DNA of 64,000 bases. Origin: Durusdinium trenchii. Taxonomy: Eukaryota; Sar; Dinophyceae; Suessiales; Symbiodiniaceae. Shown here piece by piece: positions 37,282-48,705 of the stretch. Made by a program: the position numbers and the translations under genes. The stretch is taken from positions 188,007 to 252,006 of the forward strand of contig CAXAMN010029028.1 in NCBI GenBank assembly GCA_963970005.1. Reading direction: 5' to 3'. The notes under the pieces are model-generated. The model was not told the DNA's origin. It made no database searches and worked only from the letters and a program-made list of their open reading frames with translations. Position 1 is the first letter of the stretch. The number at the start of each line of letters is the position of its first letter.

Positions 37282-37389
37282 ATGACTAAAATATTTTTGT
37301 TTTGCGGCCTACTAAGAAGAACAAAAGATTTTTAAAAAGAACTAAATATTTAGTTGCTTAGTTTTGCTGCCTATTAAAAATCTAAAAAA

Positions 37390-37850
37390 ATCTAAACGCT
37401 TGAGGTTCCGAGGTTTCCATGTATCTATATATTCTAAAGAAATAAAAGCAAAATATTTAGTTTTTCTGGTTTGCTGCCTGTAAAAAATAAAGAGACTAAA
37501 TATTTAGAATTGTTAGTTTTGCGGCCTTAAAAAAAGTTAAAATTCAATATGTTGCGGTTTGTCTTGCGGCCTTTTACAAAAATATGTTTTTACAAATTTA
37601 AACCCTTGAGGTTCCGAGGTTTCCAGGTATTTAGAAAATCTAAAGAAGACAAAAAACTAAATATGAAGTTTGTTTTAATTTCGAAATACCTGGAAACCTT
37701 GGAACATCAAGGATTTATTTTTTTGTTTTTAGTTGTTTGTATCCTTTTAGAATTTCTAAATACTTGGACTTGGAAACCTCGGAACCTCTCCCCTTCGCTG
37801 AAACCTCGGAACCTCTCCCCTTCGCTGGTTGAAGCAATATTCCCCTTCAC
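37390..37850. repeat. Inverted and tandem GGTTCCGAGGTTTCC repeats
   Basis: TTGAGGTTCCGAGGTTTCC occurs at about 37402 and 37604. The second copy is facing a near-complementary arm at about 37680-37716, giving an imperfect hairpin of about 38-bp arms. Further on, GAAACCTCGGAACCTCTCCC appears twice in tandem (about 37774-37830). The surrounding DNA is AT-rich with AATATTTAG words. Confidence 0.6.
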
Positions 37851-37859
37851 GGACTGATA

Positions 37860-39339
37860 TTAAATCATAGGAAACTATCCCCTCGGGCTGAGATACAATT
37901 CACCTTCGCGGGCTGAGCAATATGTTCCCTTAGCGGTCTGAAATATAATCATATTGTTGATGGAGCAAATCCTGTGCCACCTCACCACCTCACCTTGGAA
38001 GGGTCGCATAGCAACCCCTGCGCCCCCTCGTTCAATGTCTCTTAGGAGGCGGCGCAGGATTTTTGATCTTCAGCTTGTTTTAAATTTTCCACTGCGGCGG
38101 CCCCAATGTTAACGAGGGAGAATGAAGGCAGCAAGAAGACAGTGCGCAAAGTGGTTCAGGATTTTGTCCATCAACAGTATGAGGCTTCTCCCTCTGCAGC
38201 ATGAAACGGAGTTATATGAAATACTTCCTGCCCGGAGCTGAAACAATTCCTCATTCCGAACTGCAATCTTAATTGTATAAAGCTTTCCACTTCGCGCAGT
38301 GACGTCCGTCTTAGTAGAACTCCACTGCGCGGGCTGATGGTGCAAAATTCAACCAGAACTCTTTACTATGTTTGCTTCTCGAAAGCTTTCCGTAACCTTC
38401 CTATCAGGAACACTGCGATTCCGCTCCGCTCACGCATTTGTTCATTAGACATATCATATTAGTTCGGCGTTAACAAATTTGATGTCCCTTGTGCATATAG
38501 TCTGTATAAAAATCATCAAAAAGGTACGAGCAATTGCCCCAAACAACAGGGAGACATACAAGAGGCTTGCGTCCCGAAGTACTTCAACTTCTTGGTGAGT
38601 CGAGAGCGCACATTTTTCCTGCGCTTACTGAATCGTGTTTGCGAGCAGTGGCTCCGCGTAGAGATATTTCATGGCTGTGAAACAACTGACTTCAACAAGC
38701 GCGCGAATGCTATTACATTTGATGAGACAACTACTGTATATGCAAAAGTAGAATTCAAGGAGAAAAAGCAATGCGCAGAGCACGGCCAAGATAGTGTATT
38801 CTCATATCGGATTGCATCAGCTATCAGTGCGCATCCTCCATGGCTGCCTCCGATTTGCTGGGCCGAAGGGCTCGCATCGTTGCGTCTAGAGGACCTGTCT
38901 TGGAGTTGACAGTGACTGCCGAGTGAATGAGATTAGATGGATTCGTGGTTTGGAGCCAGAGCGGCTTGGCTTGAGCTCCTTTATACAAGTTGTGTGGCTC
39001 GTTCATGGAATTTGTGATAAGAAGAGAGACATGACTAGCGCATCGCTGTTGCTATATGTGAAATACGAAGGGATCCAGTCATAACAACTTTTGAGCATCT
39101 CACAAAACCTGCGGCACACTAAAGTAGTCGCGAGCCGGTCTTGGGATATTGGAAGCCTACAACAAACCTGCACAAGCGGTGAGGGCTGACCTGTCTACCG
39201 ATGCTTTTTCTATGTGTCAACCACTTCAGTTACAAATCGCGCGGTGTTGCCCTGGGCTCACCTGACTTTGGTACGACTCAGACGTGGATTGCTCTTAGAC
39301 AGCTTTGCTGTGAGGGGTTCTCAATTCTTGCATAGAAAC
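37860..39339. other. Intergenic DNA, no recognisable gene
   Basis: A 105-codon frame at 38592-38909 has no domain I know. Nothing else stands out. Confidence 0.4.
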
Positions 39340-39665
39340 GATGCTGGGCCAAGATGATTCCCGCCCTTTGTCTCCCCTTCTCTCCCATGGCATGTCTGGA
39401 CGCTGGGCTGAGATGATTTTGCTTTGCCTCCCCTTGTCTCCCATGGCATGTCTGGATGCTGCTGAGATTTTGCTTTGTCTCCCTTTGTCTCCCCTTGTCC
39501 TCCCTTGTCTGCGTCTGGATGCTGGGCTGAGATGACTTTGTCTCCCATGGACGCTGGGCTGGGATCACTTTGCTTTGTCTCTCCTTGTCTCCCCTTGTCT
39601 GACATGGCATGTTTGGATGCGGGGCTGAGATGATTTTGCTTTGTCTCCCTTTGTCTGAGCATAGA
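39340..39665. repeat. Degenerate minisatellite (TTTGTCTCCC / GATGCTGGGCTGAG units)
   Basis: Variants of TTGCTTTGTCTCCCCTTGTC and of ATGGCATGTCTGGATGCTGG alternate about seven times. Open frames on the minus strand here (HLSPASRHAMG-like) are products of the repeat. Confidence 0.7.
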
Positions 39666-40859
39666 TCCCTCAAGGCCGGTGTCAGAAGCTTCGGGCCACG
39701 AGCGAAGCCTTTGCTGAAGCGGCCCACTTCCGGTCACAGGAGATTCCAGAAGTTATACAAATGTGATTTCATAGTTGCAGTTGCAGTAAAAAAAATATAT
39801 ATATATATGAAGTCAGATAATGTCATACTCTGGATGCAGGACAGCGATGCTTACGTCCCATATGGCTGTTCTGCTGAACGAGCAAGGACAGCAAGGACAC
39901 GGCGGCTTGCCCCCCAAAAAACCTAAACAAAAAGACAAAAAGCAGACGCTGATGTTCCGAAGACTTCCTATGGCTTGACAGAGGAGATGTTGCGTTGCTC
40001 ACTGTTACCTTTGTCAATACTTGTTGTCGTTTCCTTCTTTGCGCTTCTGTTGTGACCGTTTGCCTTTTGTTTGTTTTGTTGTTCTCGTGGTGGCAGTTGT
40101 ATTGCGAAGTAGTCAATACCCAATAAGAGTGGACCTTTGCTGCCCCTCAGGGAACGGCGCTATTCACGGCTTGTTGAACCAATGGAAACATCCGTGTCCG
40201 TATGTCAGGACTCCAAAGGAAGAAGGGGAACACGCTTGCCGCGAGAGAAGACAGTGGATGCGCTCAGAAAGTCGGAAGTGGCTGGGGTCAAGCTGTTGCG
40301 GTGAGCCACTGAATCCACAAAGAGGCCAGCTCAACTACATAGAAATGTTTTTAGAGACAGCGAGGACTTCCATGTTTGCGGTGGGAGTGACCCTTCACCT
40401 CAAAGCCAGGGATTGAGTGACAAACATCTACAGCAGATGGAGCCAGAGGAGCTGGAGGGGCAAATGGATACAAGTCTTGGTGTGGCACCTAAATCAACAA
40501 GTTCTGGAGTGGAGAGAATTCTGTACAGGAACGAGGTCAAGATAGCAAAAGAAAAGAACTGCGCGGCCTCCACGATAGGAAGCGGTGTGTTTGGACAAGC
40601 AGATAGTAGTTTTGAAGGGGGAGAATGACAACGGACAAGAAGAAGCTATTCAAAAGCTGAAAAGACGAAGGCTTATGCCAGGTGCCATGACTTCCAGTGT
40701 TGACTTTCAAACACTTTCCCTGAACTACTTGGAAATCAATCAGTGCAATCTTAGCAAGCAGTGTCGAGCCACAGCTACTTCAGAGCATCGCACGCTACAA
40801 GTTACGCCACCGTAGGCCCCAAACAGGTGGGATTCCCAAGTTTACTTTTCGAGACACCA
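39666..40859. other. Intergenic DNA, no recognisable gene
   Basis: A short (TA)n tract lies at 39787-39809. Frames at 40021-40416 and 40413-40628 have no recognisable domain and I do not call them. Confidence 0.4.
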
Positions 40860-41170
40860 ACACAAGGGAGACAAGAAGGGAGACAAAAGGAAACAAAAGG
40901 GAGACGAGATGGACACAATGACCACCAAGAAGGCAACAAGACCAACAAGAAGGGAGACAAGAATGACCAACAAGAAGGGAGACAACACCATGACAAACAA
41001 GAACGGAGACAATAAGGGAGACAAAAGGAAACAGAAGGGAGACAAGACGGACACAATGACCACCAAGAAGGGAGACAAGACCGGAGAGAAAGGGAGACAG
41101 AAGGGGGACAAGACGGACACAGTGACCAACAACAAAAAGCAAGAAGGGAGACAAAGGGAGACAAGCCGGA
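40860..41170. repeat. Purine-rich GGGAGACAA tandem repeat
   Basis: A degenerate array of AAGGGAGACAA and GGACACAATGACCACCAAG units. It stays open in several frames on both strands (KKGDKTDTMT-like forward), which explains the many predicted ORFs. Confidence 0.75.
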
Positions 41171-41214
41171 CGGAAGGCGGACACGCTCTCCCGCAGCAAG
41201 GCGGACACTCTTAG

Positions 41215-42180
41215 AAAGCCTTCAGAACCCCTAACAGTAACCTCATTGGCGAAGTACAGAAATCACCTGGGAGACAAATGAATAGATAGAAATGCTGGAA
41301 AGGGGAAAGGGCAGGTGCCCGCAGTGCAGCAGCAGTGCAGGCACCAAACCGAACCTGGGAGACGCCGTGGACGGCTCGAGTCTCAAGCAAAAACTGCAGC
41401 AGGACTACGCAGTGGCGCTGCGACCTGGGGAGGCACAGAAGGCGAGCCGAACAAAAGGGTACGCGCGGTCGACCGCGGCGCGCGGGCAGCGCCAAGCCCC
41501 TGCCGCCGAAGAACCCCAAGGCGGAGGCAAGAGAGGACAGGGCGCGCCAACGCCCGAAGAGACAGAACAAGCGCCTCCTCGCGCTGCAGGTCGCCACGGC
41601 GGCAGCGCCACCAGTGGCCAAGTGGAGGGACGAGGAGCTGGCTGCGCAGCGCGTCCTGCTGGCTCGCGGCGACGAGGCGCGGGGGCGCACGGGACGCGGC
41701 GCCGAGAACGGCAGGCAGGCCTCCTACACCTTGTGGAGCGCGTCAGCAAGCGGCTAGCAGACGCACGGCAGGCGCGGCAAACAAAACAAAAAGAGAGAGA
41801 GAGAGAGAGAGAGAAAGAGCAAGAGAAAGAGAAAGAGAGAGACGGCACGCCGCCAGCGCGCGCGGCGGCGGCCAGGCCCGGGAGCACGACGACCGACGTG
41901 CAGCCTGGCGGCGGTCGGCAAAAGTAAAGAGATCACTTTTGAGAGAAATGAATTGAAATGCTCCATGGCCAGCGGAAAAGGGCGGACACCAGCAGTGACA
42001 GAAAGGGCGGACACATCTTAAGAATTGAGAACCCCTAAGAGTAGACTGTTTGGGGAATGAATAGAAATGTTGCATCACCAACGGAAAAGGGCGGACACCG
42101 GCAGTGACGGACCTGGGAGACAAATGAATAGACATGCTATTTTGCCAACAGAAAAGGGCGGACACCAGACACCAGCCTTC
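41215..42180. repeat. About 95-bp tandem repeat split by a GC-rich island
   Basis: Four diverged copies share ATGAATAGA, ATGCT and AAGGGCGGACACC landmarks (about 41260-41330, 41940-41980, 42055-42105, 42115-42170). Between copies one and two lies a 600-bp GC-rich block (about 41330-41930) open in all three forward frames, ending in a (GA)n microsatellite (41789-41845). Confidence 0.6.
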
Positions 42181-42568
42181 CTGGAGTGAGCACCTCGTCC
42201 GCATAGCCTCTGCAGCGATTGCTTGCTACTGTACGCGGCAAACAAACAGGATGTTCATCGGAGACTGTGCCTACTTGCTATGGCTTATTGAAGGTGGTCG
42301 AGTGACAATGATGATGGATCATTTTTGCCATATTCCGGTATACCTCCAGAAGCAATCCTTGCGCATGTGAAAGTCTTTTGCGCAACGTTGGAAGGGCTTT
42401 TACGGGTGCTGCCTAGCAATCTGCATCTTGACTCTGAGCTTATTGCGTTTTATTTCGCAACGATCGGAAGCTAAGTACTTTATCTTTCATAGTTTATCCT
42501 TTCTTTCCGTGTTTCACTGAGGAGACGCAACGATGGTGCAATTATCGATGCAATTGCGGAGGTACTAG

Positions 42569-42586
42569 ACACACACACACACACAA
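42569..42586. repeat. (AC)n microsatellite
   Basis: A short dinucleotide run. Confidence 0.8.
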
Positions 42587-42764
42587 TTCCAAAGAGAGTT
42601 TTTCGGAGCTTGCCAGGACACTGCCATTAAAGCTGCAGACATGAAAGACGACGACGGCGGCGAAGGAAAAGGTAGACCTTCCAAGGATCAATCTCGGACG
42701 GGACAACTGGCAAATCGTGTTTTCCTATTGAGTTATTCCATCCGAGGTGAGCTGTGGTGCGAAA

Positions 42765-43400
42765 CATCCTTTACTAGCGATGGCCTCCAACCCACTAGCG
42801 AAGGCCTGAAACCCAAGACAGATCGATGCCCTCTGGCCTCCAACCTAATAGCAATAGTCCAACCTACTAGCGATGGGCTCCAAGCTAATAGCAATGGCCT
42901 CCAACCTAAGAGCGGTGGCCTCCAACCTAGAAGCGACGGCCTCCAACCCACAAGCCATGGCTTCCAACCTAATAGCGATGGCCTCCAACCTACTAGCGGC
43001 CTGCAACCCACTAGCGATGGCCTGAAACCTAAGACAGATGCTCTCTGGCCTTTAACGTAATAGGAATGGCGTCCAACCTAAGAGCGATGGCGACGGCCTC
43101 CAAGCTAATAGCACTGGCCTCCAACCTAAGAGCGGCAGCCTCCAACCCAATAACAATGGCCTCCAACGTAGAAGCGATGGCCTCCGCGATTGCCTCCAAC
43201 CTATGAGGGATAGCCTCCAACCTACTAGCGATGGCCGCCAACCTAGAAGCCATGGCCTCCAACCTAATAGCAATGGCCTCCAACCTAGAGGAAATGGCCT
43301 CCAACCTCACAACAATGGCCTCCAGCCTAGAAGCGATAGCCTCGAACCTAGAAGCGATGGCCTCCACCCTAATCGCGATGGCGTCCAACCTTCTTGCAAT
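42765..43400. repeat. 21-bp tandem array of the CTCCAACCTA word
   Basis: Roughly thirty degenerate units close to CTCCAACCTAATAGCGATGG plus one base. Because 21 is a multiple of 3, the array is open in several frames; the minus strand reads RLEAIAS heptads. A longer-range duplication is visible: the GAAACCCAAGACAGATCG phrase near 42808 recurs near 43023. This is the tandem form of the GTTGGAGGCCATCG module dispersed elsewhere. Confidence 0.88.
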
Positions 43401-44892
43401 TAAGCCTTGAAGGACAGCAAGATGGTACTGGACAAGGAGGTTGAGACCAGGCTGAAGCAGGCGCTAGTGAAGTGAGCGCCATGTCCAAACCATGAACACA
43501 TAGTTTCAGGTGTTCCACTTCGCGGCAGGCCGGCTACAGGTGGTTCAGTGTCGCCAATGGTGCTGACAAGAGACGCGGGCAGATCATGTCTCAAAAGCGC
43601 AGCCAGGAGAGAGGGGGCGCACAAGTGAGATTGATGCATGAACACCTAAGCGATGGCCTCCAACCAAATTGCGAGATTAAATTGCATGAGAAGATTCTCT
43701 GAAAGCTGCTTTTGCTAGGAGCGTGATGGACTGGCACCTCGGGCAACAGCAGATCTGTGCATTAGCAGCTGCCTGCTGGTGCCTGGACGACGTGAGGCCC
43801 TGTCAATCGAATACATCGTGAGGGTGTTGCAAAATCATCAAACGTTTCAGACATCAAGGAAAAGGAGGTCGAAAGGCCTAAAGAAAAGAAAGTCAAGAAG
43901 AAAGAGCATAAGACAGAAGGAAAAGAAAGAAAACCAAAGGCGTTTAGCAGAGTTTAACACATCAACCACGCATGCTCACCGAATGCAATGCATCGATGTC
44001 AAGGTGCCCGTTGTCGATGAAGTGCGCAAGGAGGACTGGGGGCCTTGTCCCTTAGTAGCGTTGCCCTTTGCTCCTAGTGGCGATGCCCTTGTTACTAGTA
44101 GCGATGCCAGGAGCCCCTAGTAGCGTCCTTGCTACTCACAAGTCACCAGCACAAACCTTTTCACAAGCCTTTTATTCCTTTCCGTACCCTTTTTTTTGTT
44201 TCTTCTTCTCAAGAACGTTGTTCCTTTGTTTGGTTTCTTTCTTGCGTGTGTTCTTCTTTGTTGTTTTTTTGTTTTTGTTTTCTGTTCAAATTGTTGTTTG
44301 AGGCAAAGATGTGTTGTCTTTGTGTACCAAAGTGCCTCAGCCAAGGGCACCTTGATTGGCACGATGCATCTTTTGTCTTCAGGTTCCGGGTAACATGCTG
44401 GAGCAGACCTCAGTGCGTCCAATTAAACGAAACAAGCTTTGACAGACATGCGACGCGATGTTTTCTTAAACATCCCAGGAATGATGTTTGTGCTTACAGA
44501 CCTTTCAGCTTCAAACCTTTCAGACTTGACCTAATAGCAATGGCCTCCAAACTCATTAAACTAATTTTAAAAAGGCCTCCAACCTGATACCGATGGCAAA
44601 AGACCCCAAACAGTGTGTCTAAAGGTCTACAGTTGTAGAAGCAGAAGGCTTAGAGATCTCTAGACGTTTTGGGCTTCAGAGAGAGGTGACGGTGGTGGTG
44701 ATGATGATGATGTTGTTGATGATGGTGATGATGGTGGTGATGATGATGGTGCTGGATCGGGGTTCACAAACTGCAGGCTCAATTGAAGGTCTAGGTCCAG
44801 AGTTCTAGAGGTCTCGAGGTGGCGAGAGATGTCTGACAACACACATGAGAGCACATTTTCTGCGCCTCCCGCGAAATCTGCACTTCAAGAAG
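43401..44892. other. Intergenic DNA with repeat words and a GAT/GGT microsatellite
   Basis: Modular clusters lie at 44049-44140, words at 43647-43676 and 44525-44600, and a GGTGATGATG-type triplet tract at about 44685-44755. No gene recognised. Confidence 0.5.
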
Positions 44893-44965
44893 CTAGTAGA
44901 AACAAGTGCCACGCTACTAGGAACAAGTGCCACGCTAGTAGTAACAAGGAGCTACCAGGAACGTC
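44893..44965. repeat. Modular repeat cluster
   Basis: Three TAACAAG/GAACAAGTGCCACG modules. Single words also occur at 45175-45225. Confidence 0.75.
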
Positions 44966-45377
44966 AAGATTCACGTAGTGCAGATTCTGCGAACCTGCGA
45001 TGAATGCATTGGAAATAGCAGCGACTTAGCCGCCGGCGGATGCGAGCACCTCGATCAGACGCCCGTCTTTAACCACTACCGTAAGAACCCTTAGTGTTAC
45101 CATAGTGCTTGGAGGAAAAAATGCTCCTGAGTTACCAATGATGGCCTCCAATCTACCTTTCGGACTTGGGCCATCGCCAGTAGGTTGGAGGCCATCACTC
45201 TTAGGTTCGAGGCAATGGCAATCAGTAACTCAAAAGAAGACTCTTCAGTTTCCCCAAAAGTCTAGGAACCAAATCATTAGTCGCGCTATCGGGCGTCCAT
45301 AGGAGCTAACTAGTAGCTAGTAGCTACCTTATCCTCCTAGCGGCCTAGCCCCCCCGAACCAAAAGATTTAAATGCAA

Positions 45378-45574
45378 ATTGGCTTCAATTTAATCTAGTA
45401 GTAACAAGTGCCACGCTAGTAGTAACAGGTGCCTTACTAGTAGTAACAAGAAGCTATTAGAATTAACTTAAAATTAAAAATAAATTAACTAATAGCTTCT
45501 TGTTACTAGTAGTAAGGCACTTGTTACTAGTAGCGATGCACTTGTTCCTAGTAGCTTATTGGCTTCAATTTAAT
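45378..45574. mobile_element. Palindromic modular-repeat cassette with 17-bp flanking duplication
   Basis: ATTGGCTTCAATTTAAT occurs at 45378-45394 and again at 45558-45574, bracketing 163 bp made only of modular repeats and an AT-rich centre. Within it, 45429-45460 and 45489-45520 are 32-base inverted arms with one mismatch around a 28-base A/T loop. The layout is that of a short insertion with target-site duplication. There is no ORF. Confidence 0.75.
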
Positions 45575-45762
45575 GAATTTGGAGGCCATTGCAATTAGGT
45601 TCGGTAAGGGGGTAGGGTTCACTGTTTTTTTTGAGGTGCTGGCAGAGTGCATTCAGAGACACTGTGAGCAAAGTCAGGTGAGCAGCGAAACGCATTTACG
45701 TTTTAAGATGGTAGTGAAATCATCAATTAGTTTCATGAAACTATCTGTGTCTTCATAGGTTC

Positions 45763-45830
45763 GCTAGTAGTAACAAGTGCCACGCTAGTAGTAACAGGTG
45801 CCTTACTAGTAGTAACAAGAAGCTATTATG
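45763..45830. repeat. Modular repeat cluster
   Basis: Same order of modules as the left arm of the 45395-45557 cassette, here without the mirror half or clear flanking duplication. Confidence 0.8.
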
Positions 45831-46017
45831 TGTTCAGATGTTCTTCGATTCTTCATGTTCTCTTTTGCTCTTTCCTTTTGTTCAAGCACGAAGCAAATAC
45901 GTGTCTCATTTAGCCACCTTTGCGTGAATTGGACTTAAATCTGCCAGGAACTGCCAGAGGTACGCGGGACGGTACTCTTGTGAAGTCCTGTGAAAAGATA
46001 CGTTCTACTTCTTGGTG

Positions 46018-46112
46018 ATAAAAAAGGAAAATAATGAACGAAGGAAGGAAAGAAGAAAGAAATTCTAGAAAACAGACGTGGACAAGAAGAAGAAGAAGAA
46101 GAAAGAAACGAA
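46018..46112. repeat. GAAGGAAAGAAG purine microsatellite
   Basis: Imperfect AAGGAAGG and (AAG)n tracts. Confidence 0.7.
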
Positions 46113-46258
46113 CAGCAATTGTTTAGAGAGTTATTCGTTGGCAATAAGGGGTAGTGACAGGTCCAATGTCCAAGACTGTCCAACAAACTGTTTCGCGCAC
46201 GTCTCAAGTAGGGGTTGTGAATTCGCACCCACCCGCTTTCCGTATGGCCAGATCACTG

Positions 46259-46383
46259 AATGTTCGCTACTAGGAGCAAGTGCATCGCTTCTAGTAACAA
46301 GTGCCTTACTAGTAGTAACAAGTGCATCGCTAGTAGTAACAAGTGCATCGCTACTAGGAGCAATGTTCGCTACCTACATTAAC
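46259..46383. mobile_element. Modular-repeat cassette with 12-bp flanking duplication
   Basis: AATGTTCGCTAC stands at 46259-46270 and 46372-46383. Between them lie 101 bp of GAGCAAGTGCATCG and TAACAAGTGC modules. Removing the cassette and one repeat leaves a plain non-repetitive joint (CACTGAATGTTCGCTACC). Confidence 0.65.
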
Positions 46384-46454
46384 GAGAACCACTCCGGATC
46401 TCAGGGCTAACATGTATGTCGCCGGCGAAAATCACAAAGAAGCGCTCGCGCTAT

Positions 46455-46580
46455 TTCCTAGTAGCTTCTTGCTCCTAGTAGTAAGGCCAGGAGCCCCGAG
46501 TAGCGTTTTTGCTCCTAGTAGCGATGCCAGGAGCCCTTAGTAGCTTCTAGCCCCTAGATTTGGTTCCTAGACTTTTTAGG
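46455..46580. repeat. Modular repeat cluster and a TCTAGGAACCAA repeat copy
   Basis: Reverse modules run to about 46550. The next bases are the complement of AGTCTAGGAACCAAATC, a phrase also found at 45257-45275 and, diverged, near 63426. Confidence 0.65.
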
Positions 46581-46746
46581 GAAACTCAAACACCCTTGAA
46601 GCCGAGCTACAACGATGGAACCCGGAGCGGTAAACACGGCAATCGCGGACGACCTCACAACACATTGGGCGCACGAGCAATGGGAATGCAAACAATGCAT
46701 GATCACAAGTTCCAGACAAGTGTTGTTTTTTGCAAGAGTGCATTTT

Positions 46747-46812
46747 GTACCTACTAGCGATGGCCTCCAACCTAGTAGCGGTGGCCTCCACCTAATCGCG
46801 ATTGCCTCCTAC
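46747..46812. repeat. Three CTCCAACCTA words
   Basis: A short version of the 42765-43400 array. Confidence 0.75.
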
Positions 46813-47040
46813 CAAGCGGGAAGTCGGCAATGTGACACCACTGTAGGGAGAATTACGATCAGAACCAAAAGGCCAGCAGCCACCAAATCCAGCAACATGC
46901 CACCAAACCGAAACTTTCAATCCATCAACCTTGCAAAGTCAGCACCAAAGGAAAAAAAACAATACATGGCGTTGGTCCAGGTTCTGCCATCTCAGCTGGG
47001 AAATGCAAAAACCACCTTTGCAGCATTGCAAGCAAAGCTT

Positions 47041-47110
47041 CTAATTAGGAGCAAGGACGCTACTAGGGGCTCCTGGCATCGCTACTAGGAGCAAGGACGC
47101 TACTAAAAGC
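47041..47110. repeat. Modular repeat cluster
   Basis: Bodies GAGCAAGGACG, GGGCTCCTGGCATCG and GAGCAAGGACG in forward order. 47111-47621 after it has no recognisable gene. Confidence 0.8.
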
Positions 47111-47621
47111 AACTAGATGGACGGTCCAATTTTGGTTTCTCCTTCGGTAGGCGCTCCAGCGAACACTTCGAGGCCTAACAGAGGCACTGAGAACTGGCAT
47201 TCTTTTTTTGATGTTCACTCAGTTTCCACAGAAAGTTCGCGTGTTTGTTTTAGTGGGAAGTCCAAATAGGTTGGTTGAGGAAGCGGAGTCAATGCGGAGT
47301 GTGCACTTGAACTCCAGGTCAAGGGTTCGTTGGTGCGCACCAATCGAACTGCTGATGCCAAAGAATGGCAGGCCGATTCAATCCACTAAACCCATCTCAA
47401 CCCTTTTGTTCCAAGTTTTGAAGTCCAGGAGTTTGCTGCAGAGTGCTTCAAGGCAGCTTCTTTTGAAAAAATACCAAAACAGCTTTGCAACTTCACATAT
47501 GTCTCGACAACACCCTTGTCGTCAACACTTGAAGGACATAATGGTGTCCCCAGAGCTAACTGTCCCTGTCTCAGCGATGTTAGAAAACACAAGGAGGAAA
47601 TCGGAGGCAGTATGAACAATT

Positions 47622-47750
47622 GCTATTAGGTTGGAGGCCATTGCTATTAGGAACTCAAAAGAAGCTACTAGGAACAAGTGCATCGCTTCTAGTAGCAAGT
47701 GCCTTACTAGTAGTAACAAGAAGCTACTAGGGGCTCCTGGCCTTACTACT
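47622..47750. repeat. Modular repeat cluster
   Basis: GTTGGAGGCCATTG words followed by TAACAAG and GGGCTCC modules. Confidence 0.8.
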
Positions 47751-47896
47751 AGAAGATTGGTTTTTTAGCTTTACTAAAACCTTTTCTCCAAAAGGCATGG
47801 CTTTGTCGTGAGATTCCGGAGAGTGTTTGGTCCTCAGACCTCAGAGATTCTCTTGGCTTATGTGAACTCAGCAAGAATGCTGAGAAAAGTAGTCTT

Positions 47897-48012
47897 TTTC
47901 TAGTAGCTTCTTGTTACTAGTAGCGATGCCCTTTGCTCCTAGTAGCTTCTTGTTACTACTAGTAAGGCACTTGTTACTAGAAGCGATGCCCTTGTTCCTA
48001 GTAGCTTCTTTT
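47897..48012. repeat. Modular repeat cluster, reverse orientation
   Basis: TAGCTTCTTGTTACTAG and AGTAAGGCACTTGTTAC words, complement of the forward modules. Confidence 0.8.
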
Positions 48013-48159
48013 GACCCTTGATCCTTCCTTCCTGCCTTTCCGAAATTGAACGCTCTGTTCTGCAAGATTGTCTTCAGTCTTGAGGATGTCCCTGCAGTTT
48101 TAGCTTGCTACGAGAAGTGTCGTTGCTTTTTGGATAAGCCAAACTGATGCAACTTATGA

Positions 48160-48528
48160 GGTCATCCAAAGATATCCCAAGTCGTCCATCATGTCATATC
48201 TCCATTTATCAGACGAATTGGGTCACCTCATCAGTTTGAGGTTGAAGACGAAGAACATCAGGCGTGGCTGAACTCTGCAAGAATTGTATCTGAAAGGTCA
48301 GCAGGTGTCAAAGACAACAAGACAGTCTTTTCTGTTGGCCCTTGGTTCTACAACAAAAGGTTTGTCCGAAAGCATGAGGTCAAACAAGCCTTGTGTGGTG
48401 GCTTGTGCCTGGCAGTCAACTGGAAGGTGCTTGTTGATGCAGGGGTTTCAAGCATCGAAAAACTTATTCTAATTAAACTTAATTCTAATAGCAAACATTC
48501 TTACTACTCTTACGGCACTTGTTACTAC
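48160..48528 (+). other. Possible coding fragment, no start codon
   Basis: A frame open for about 120 codons reads protein-like sequence (QFEVEDEEHQAWLNSARIV, VFSVGPWFYNKRFVRKHEV, CGGLCLAVNWKVLVDAG), then runs into repeat DNA. It could be an exon or relic. I recognise no family. Confidence 0.3.
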
Positions 48529-48705
48529 TAGCGATGCACTTGTTACTTCAAAGATCAGAAAGCAAGTTCAGATTTGAAACTCAGTAAGACCCCGGTCAAT
48601 TTGAAGAAAGCCTTCTTGTGTGCCTTGTCATTCCATCTCGTTCCTTGTCCTGAGAGGGTTCTTGGGAGCATCCAAGATGTTCTGAAAGCGTTGTTTGATC
48701 CTTTT

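Noticed and set aside
39278..41208. Minus-strand ORFs with repeated peptides
   Set aside because: Translations of the minisatellites at 39340-39665 and 40860-41170.
41211..41956. Overlapping ORFs in all forward frames and on the minus strand
   Set aside because: GC-rich, low-complexity sequence with Arg/Ala-rich products and a (GA)n tract; no single frame stands out.
42733..43403. Several ORFs of 60-140 codons in the 21-bp array
   Set aside because: The repeat period is a multiple of 3 and lacks stops, so all frames stay open; there is no independent sign of a gene.
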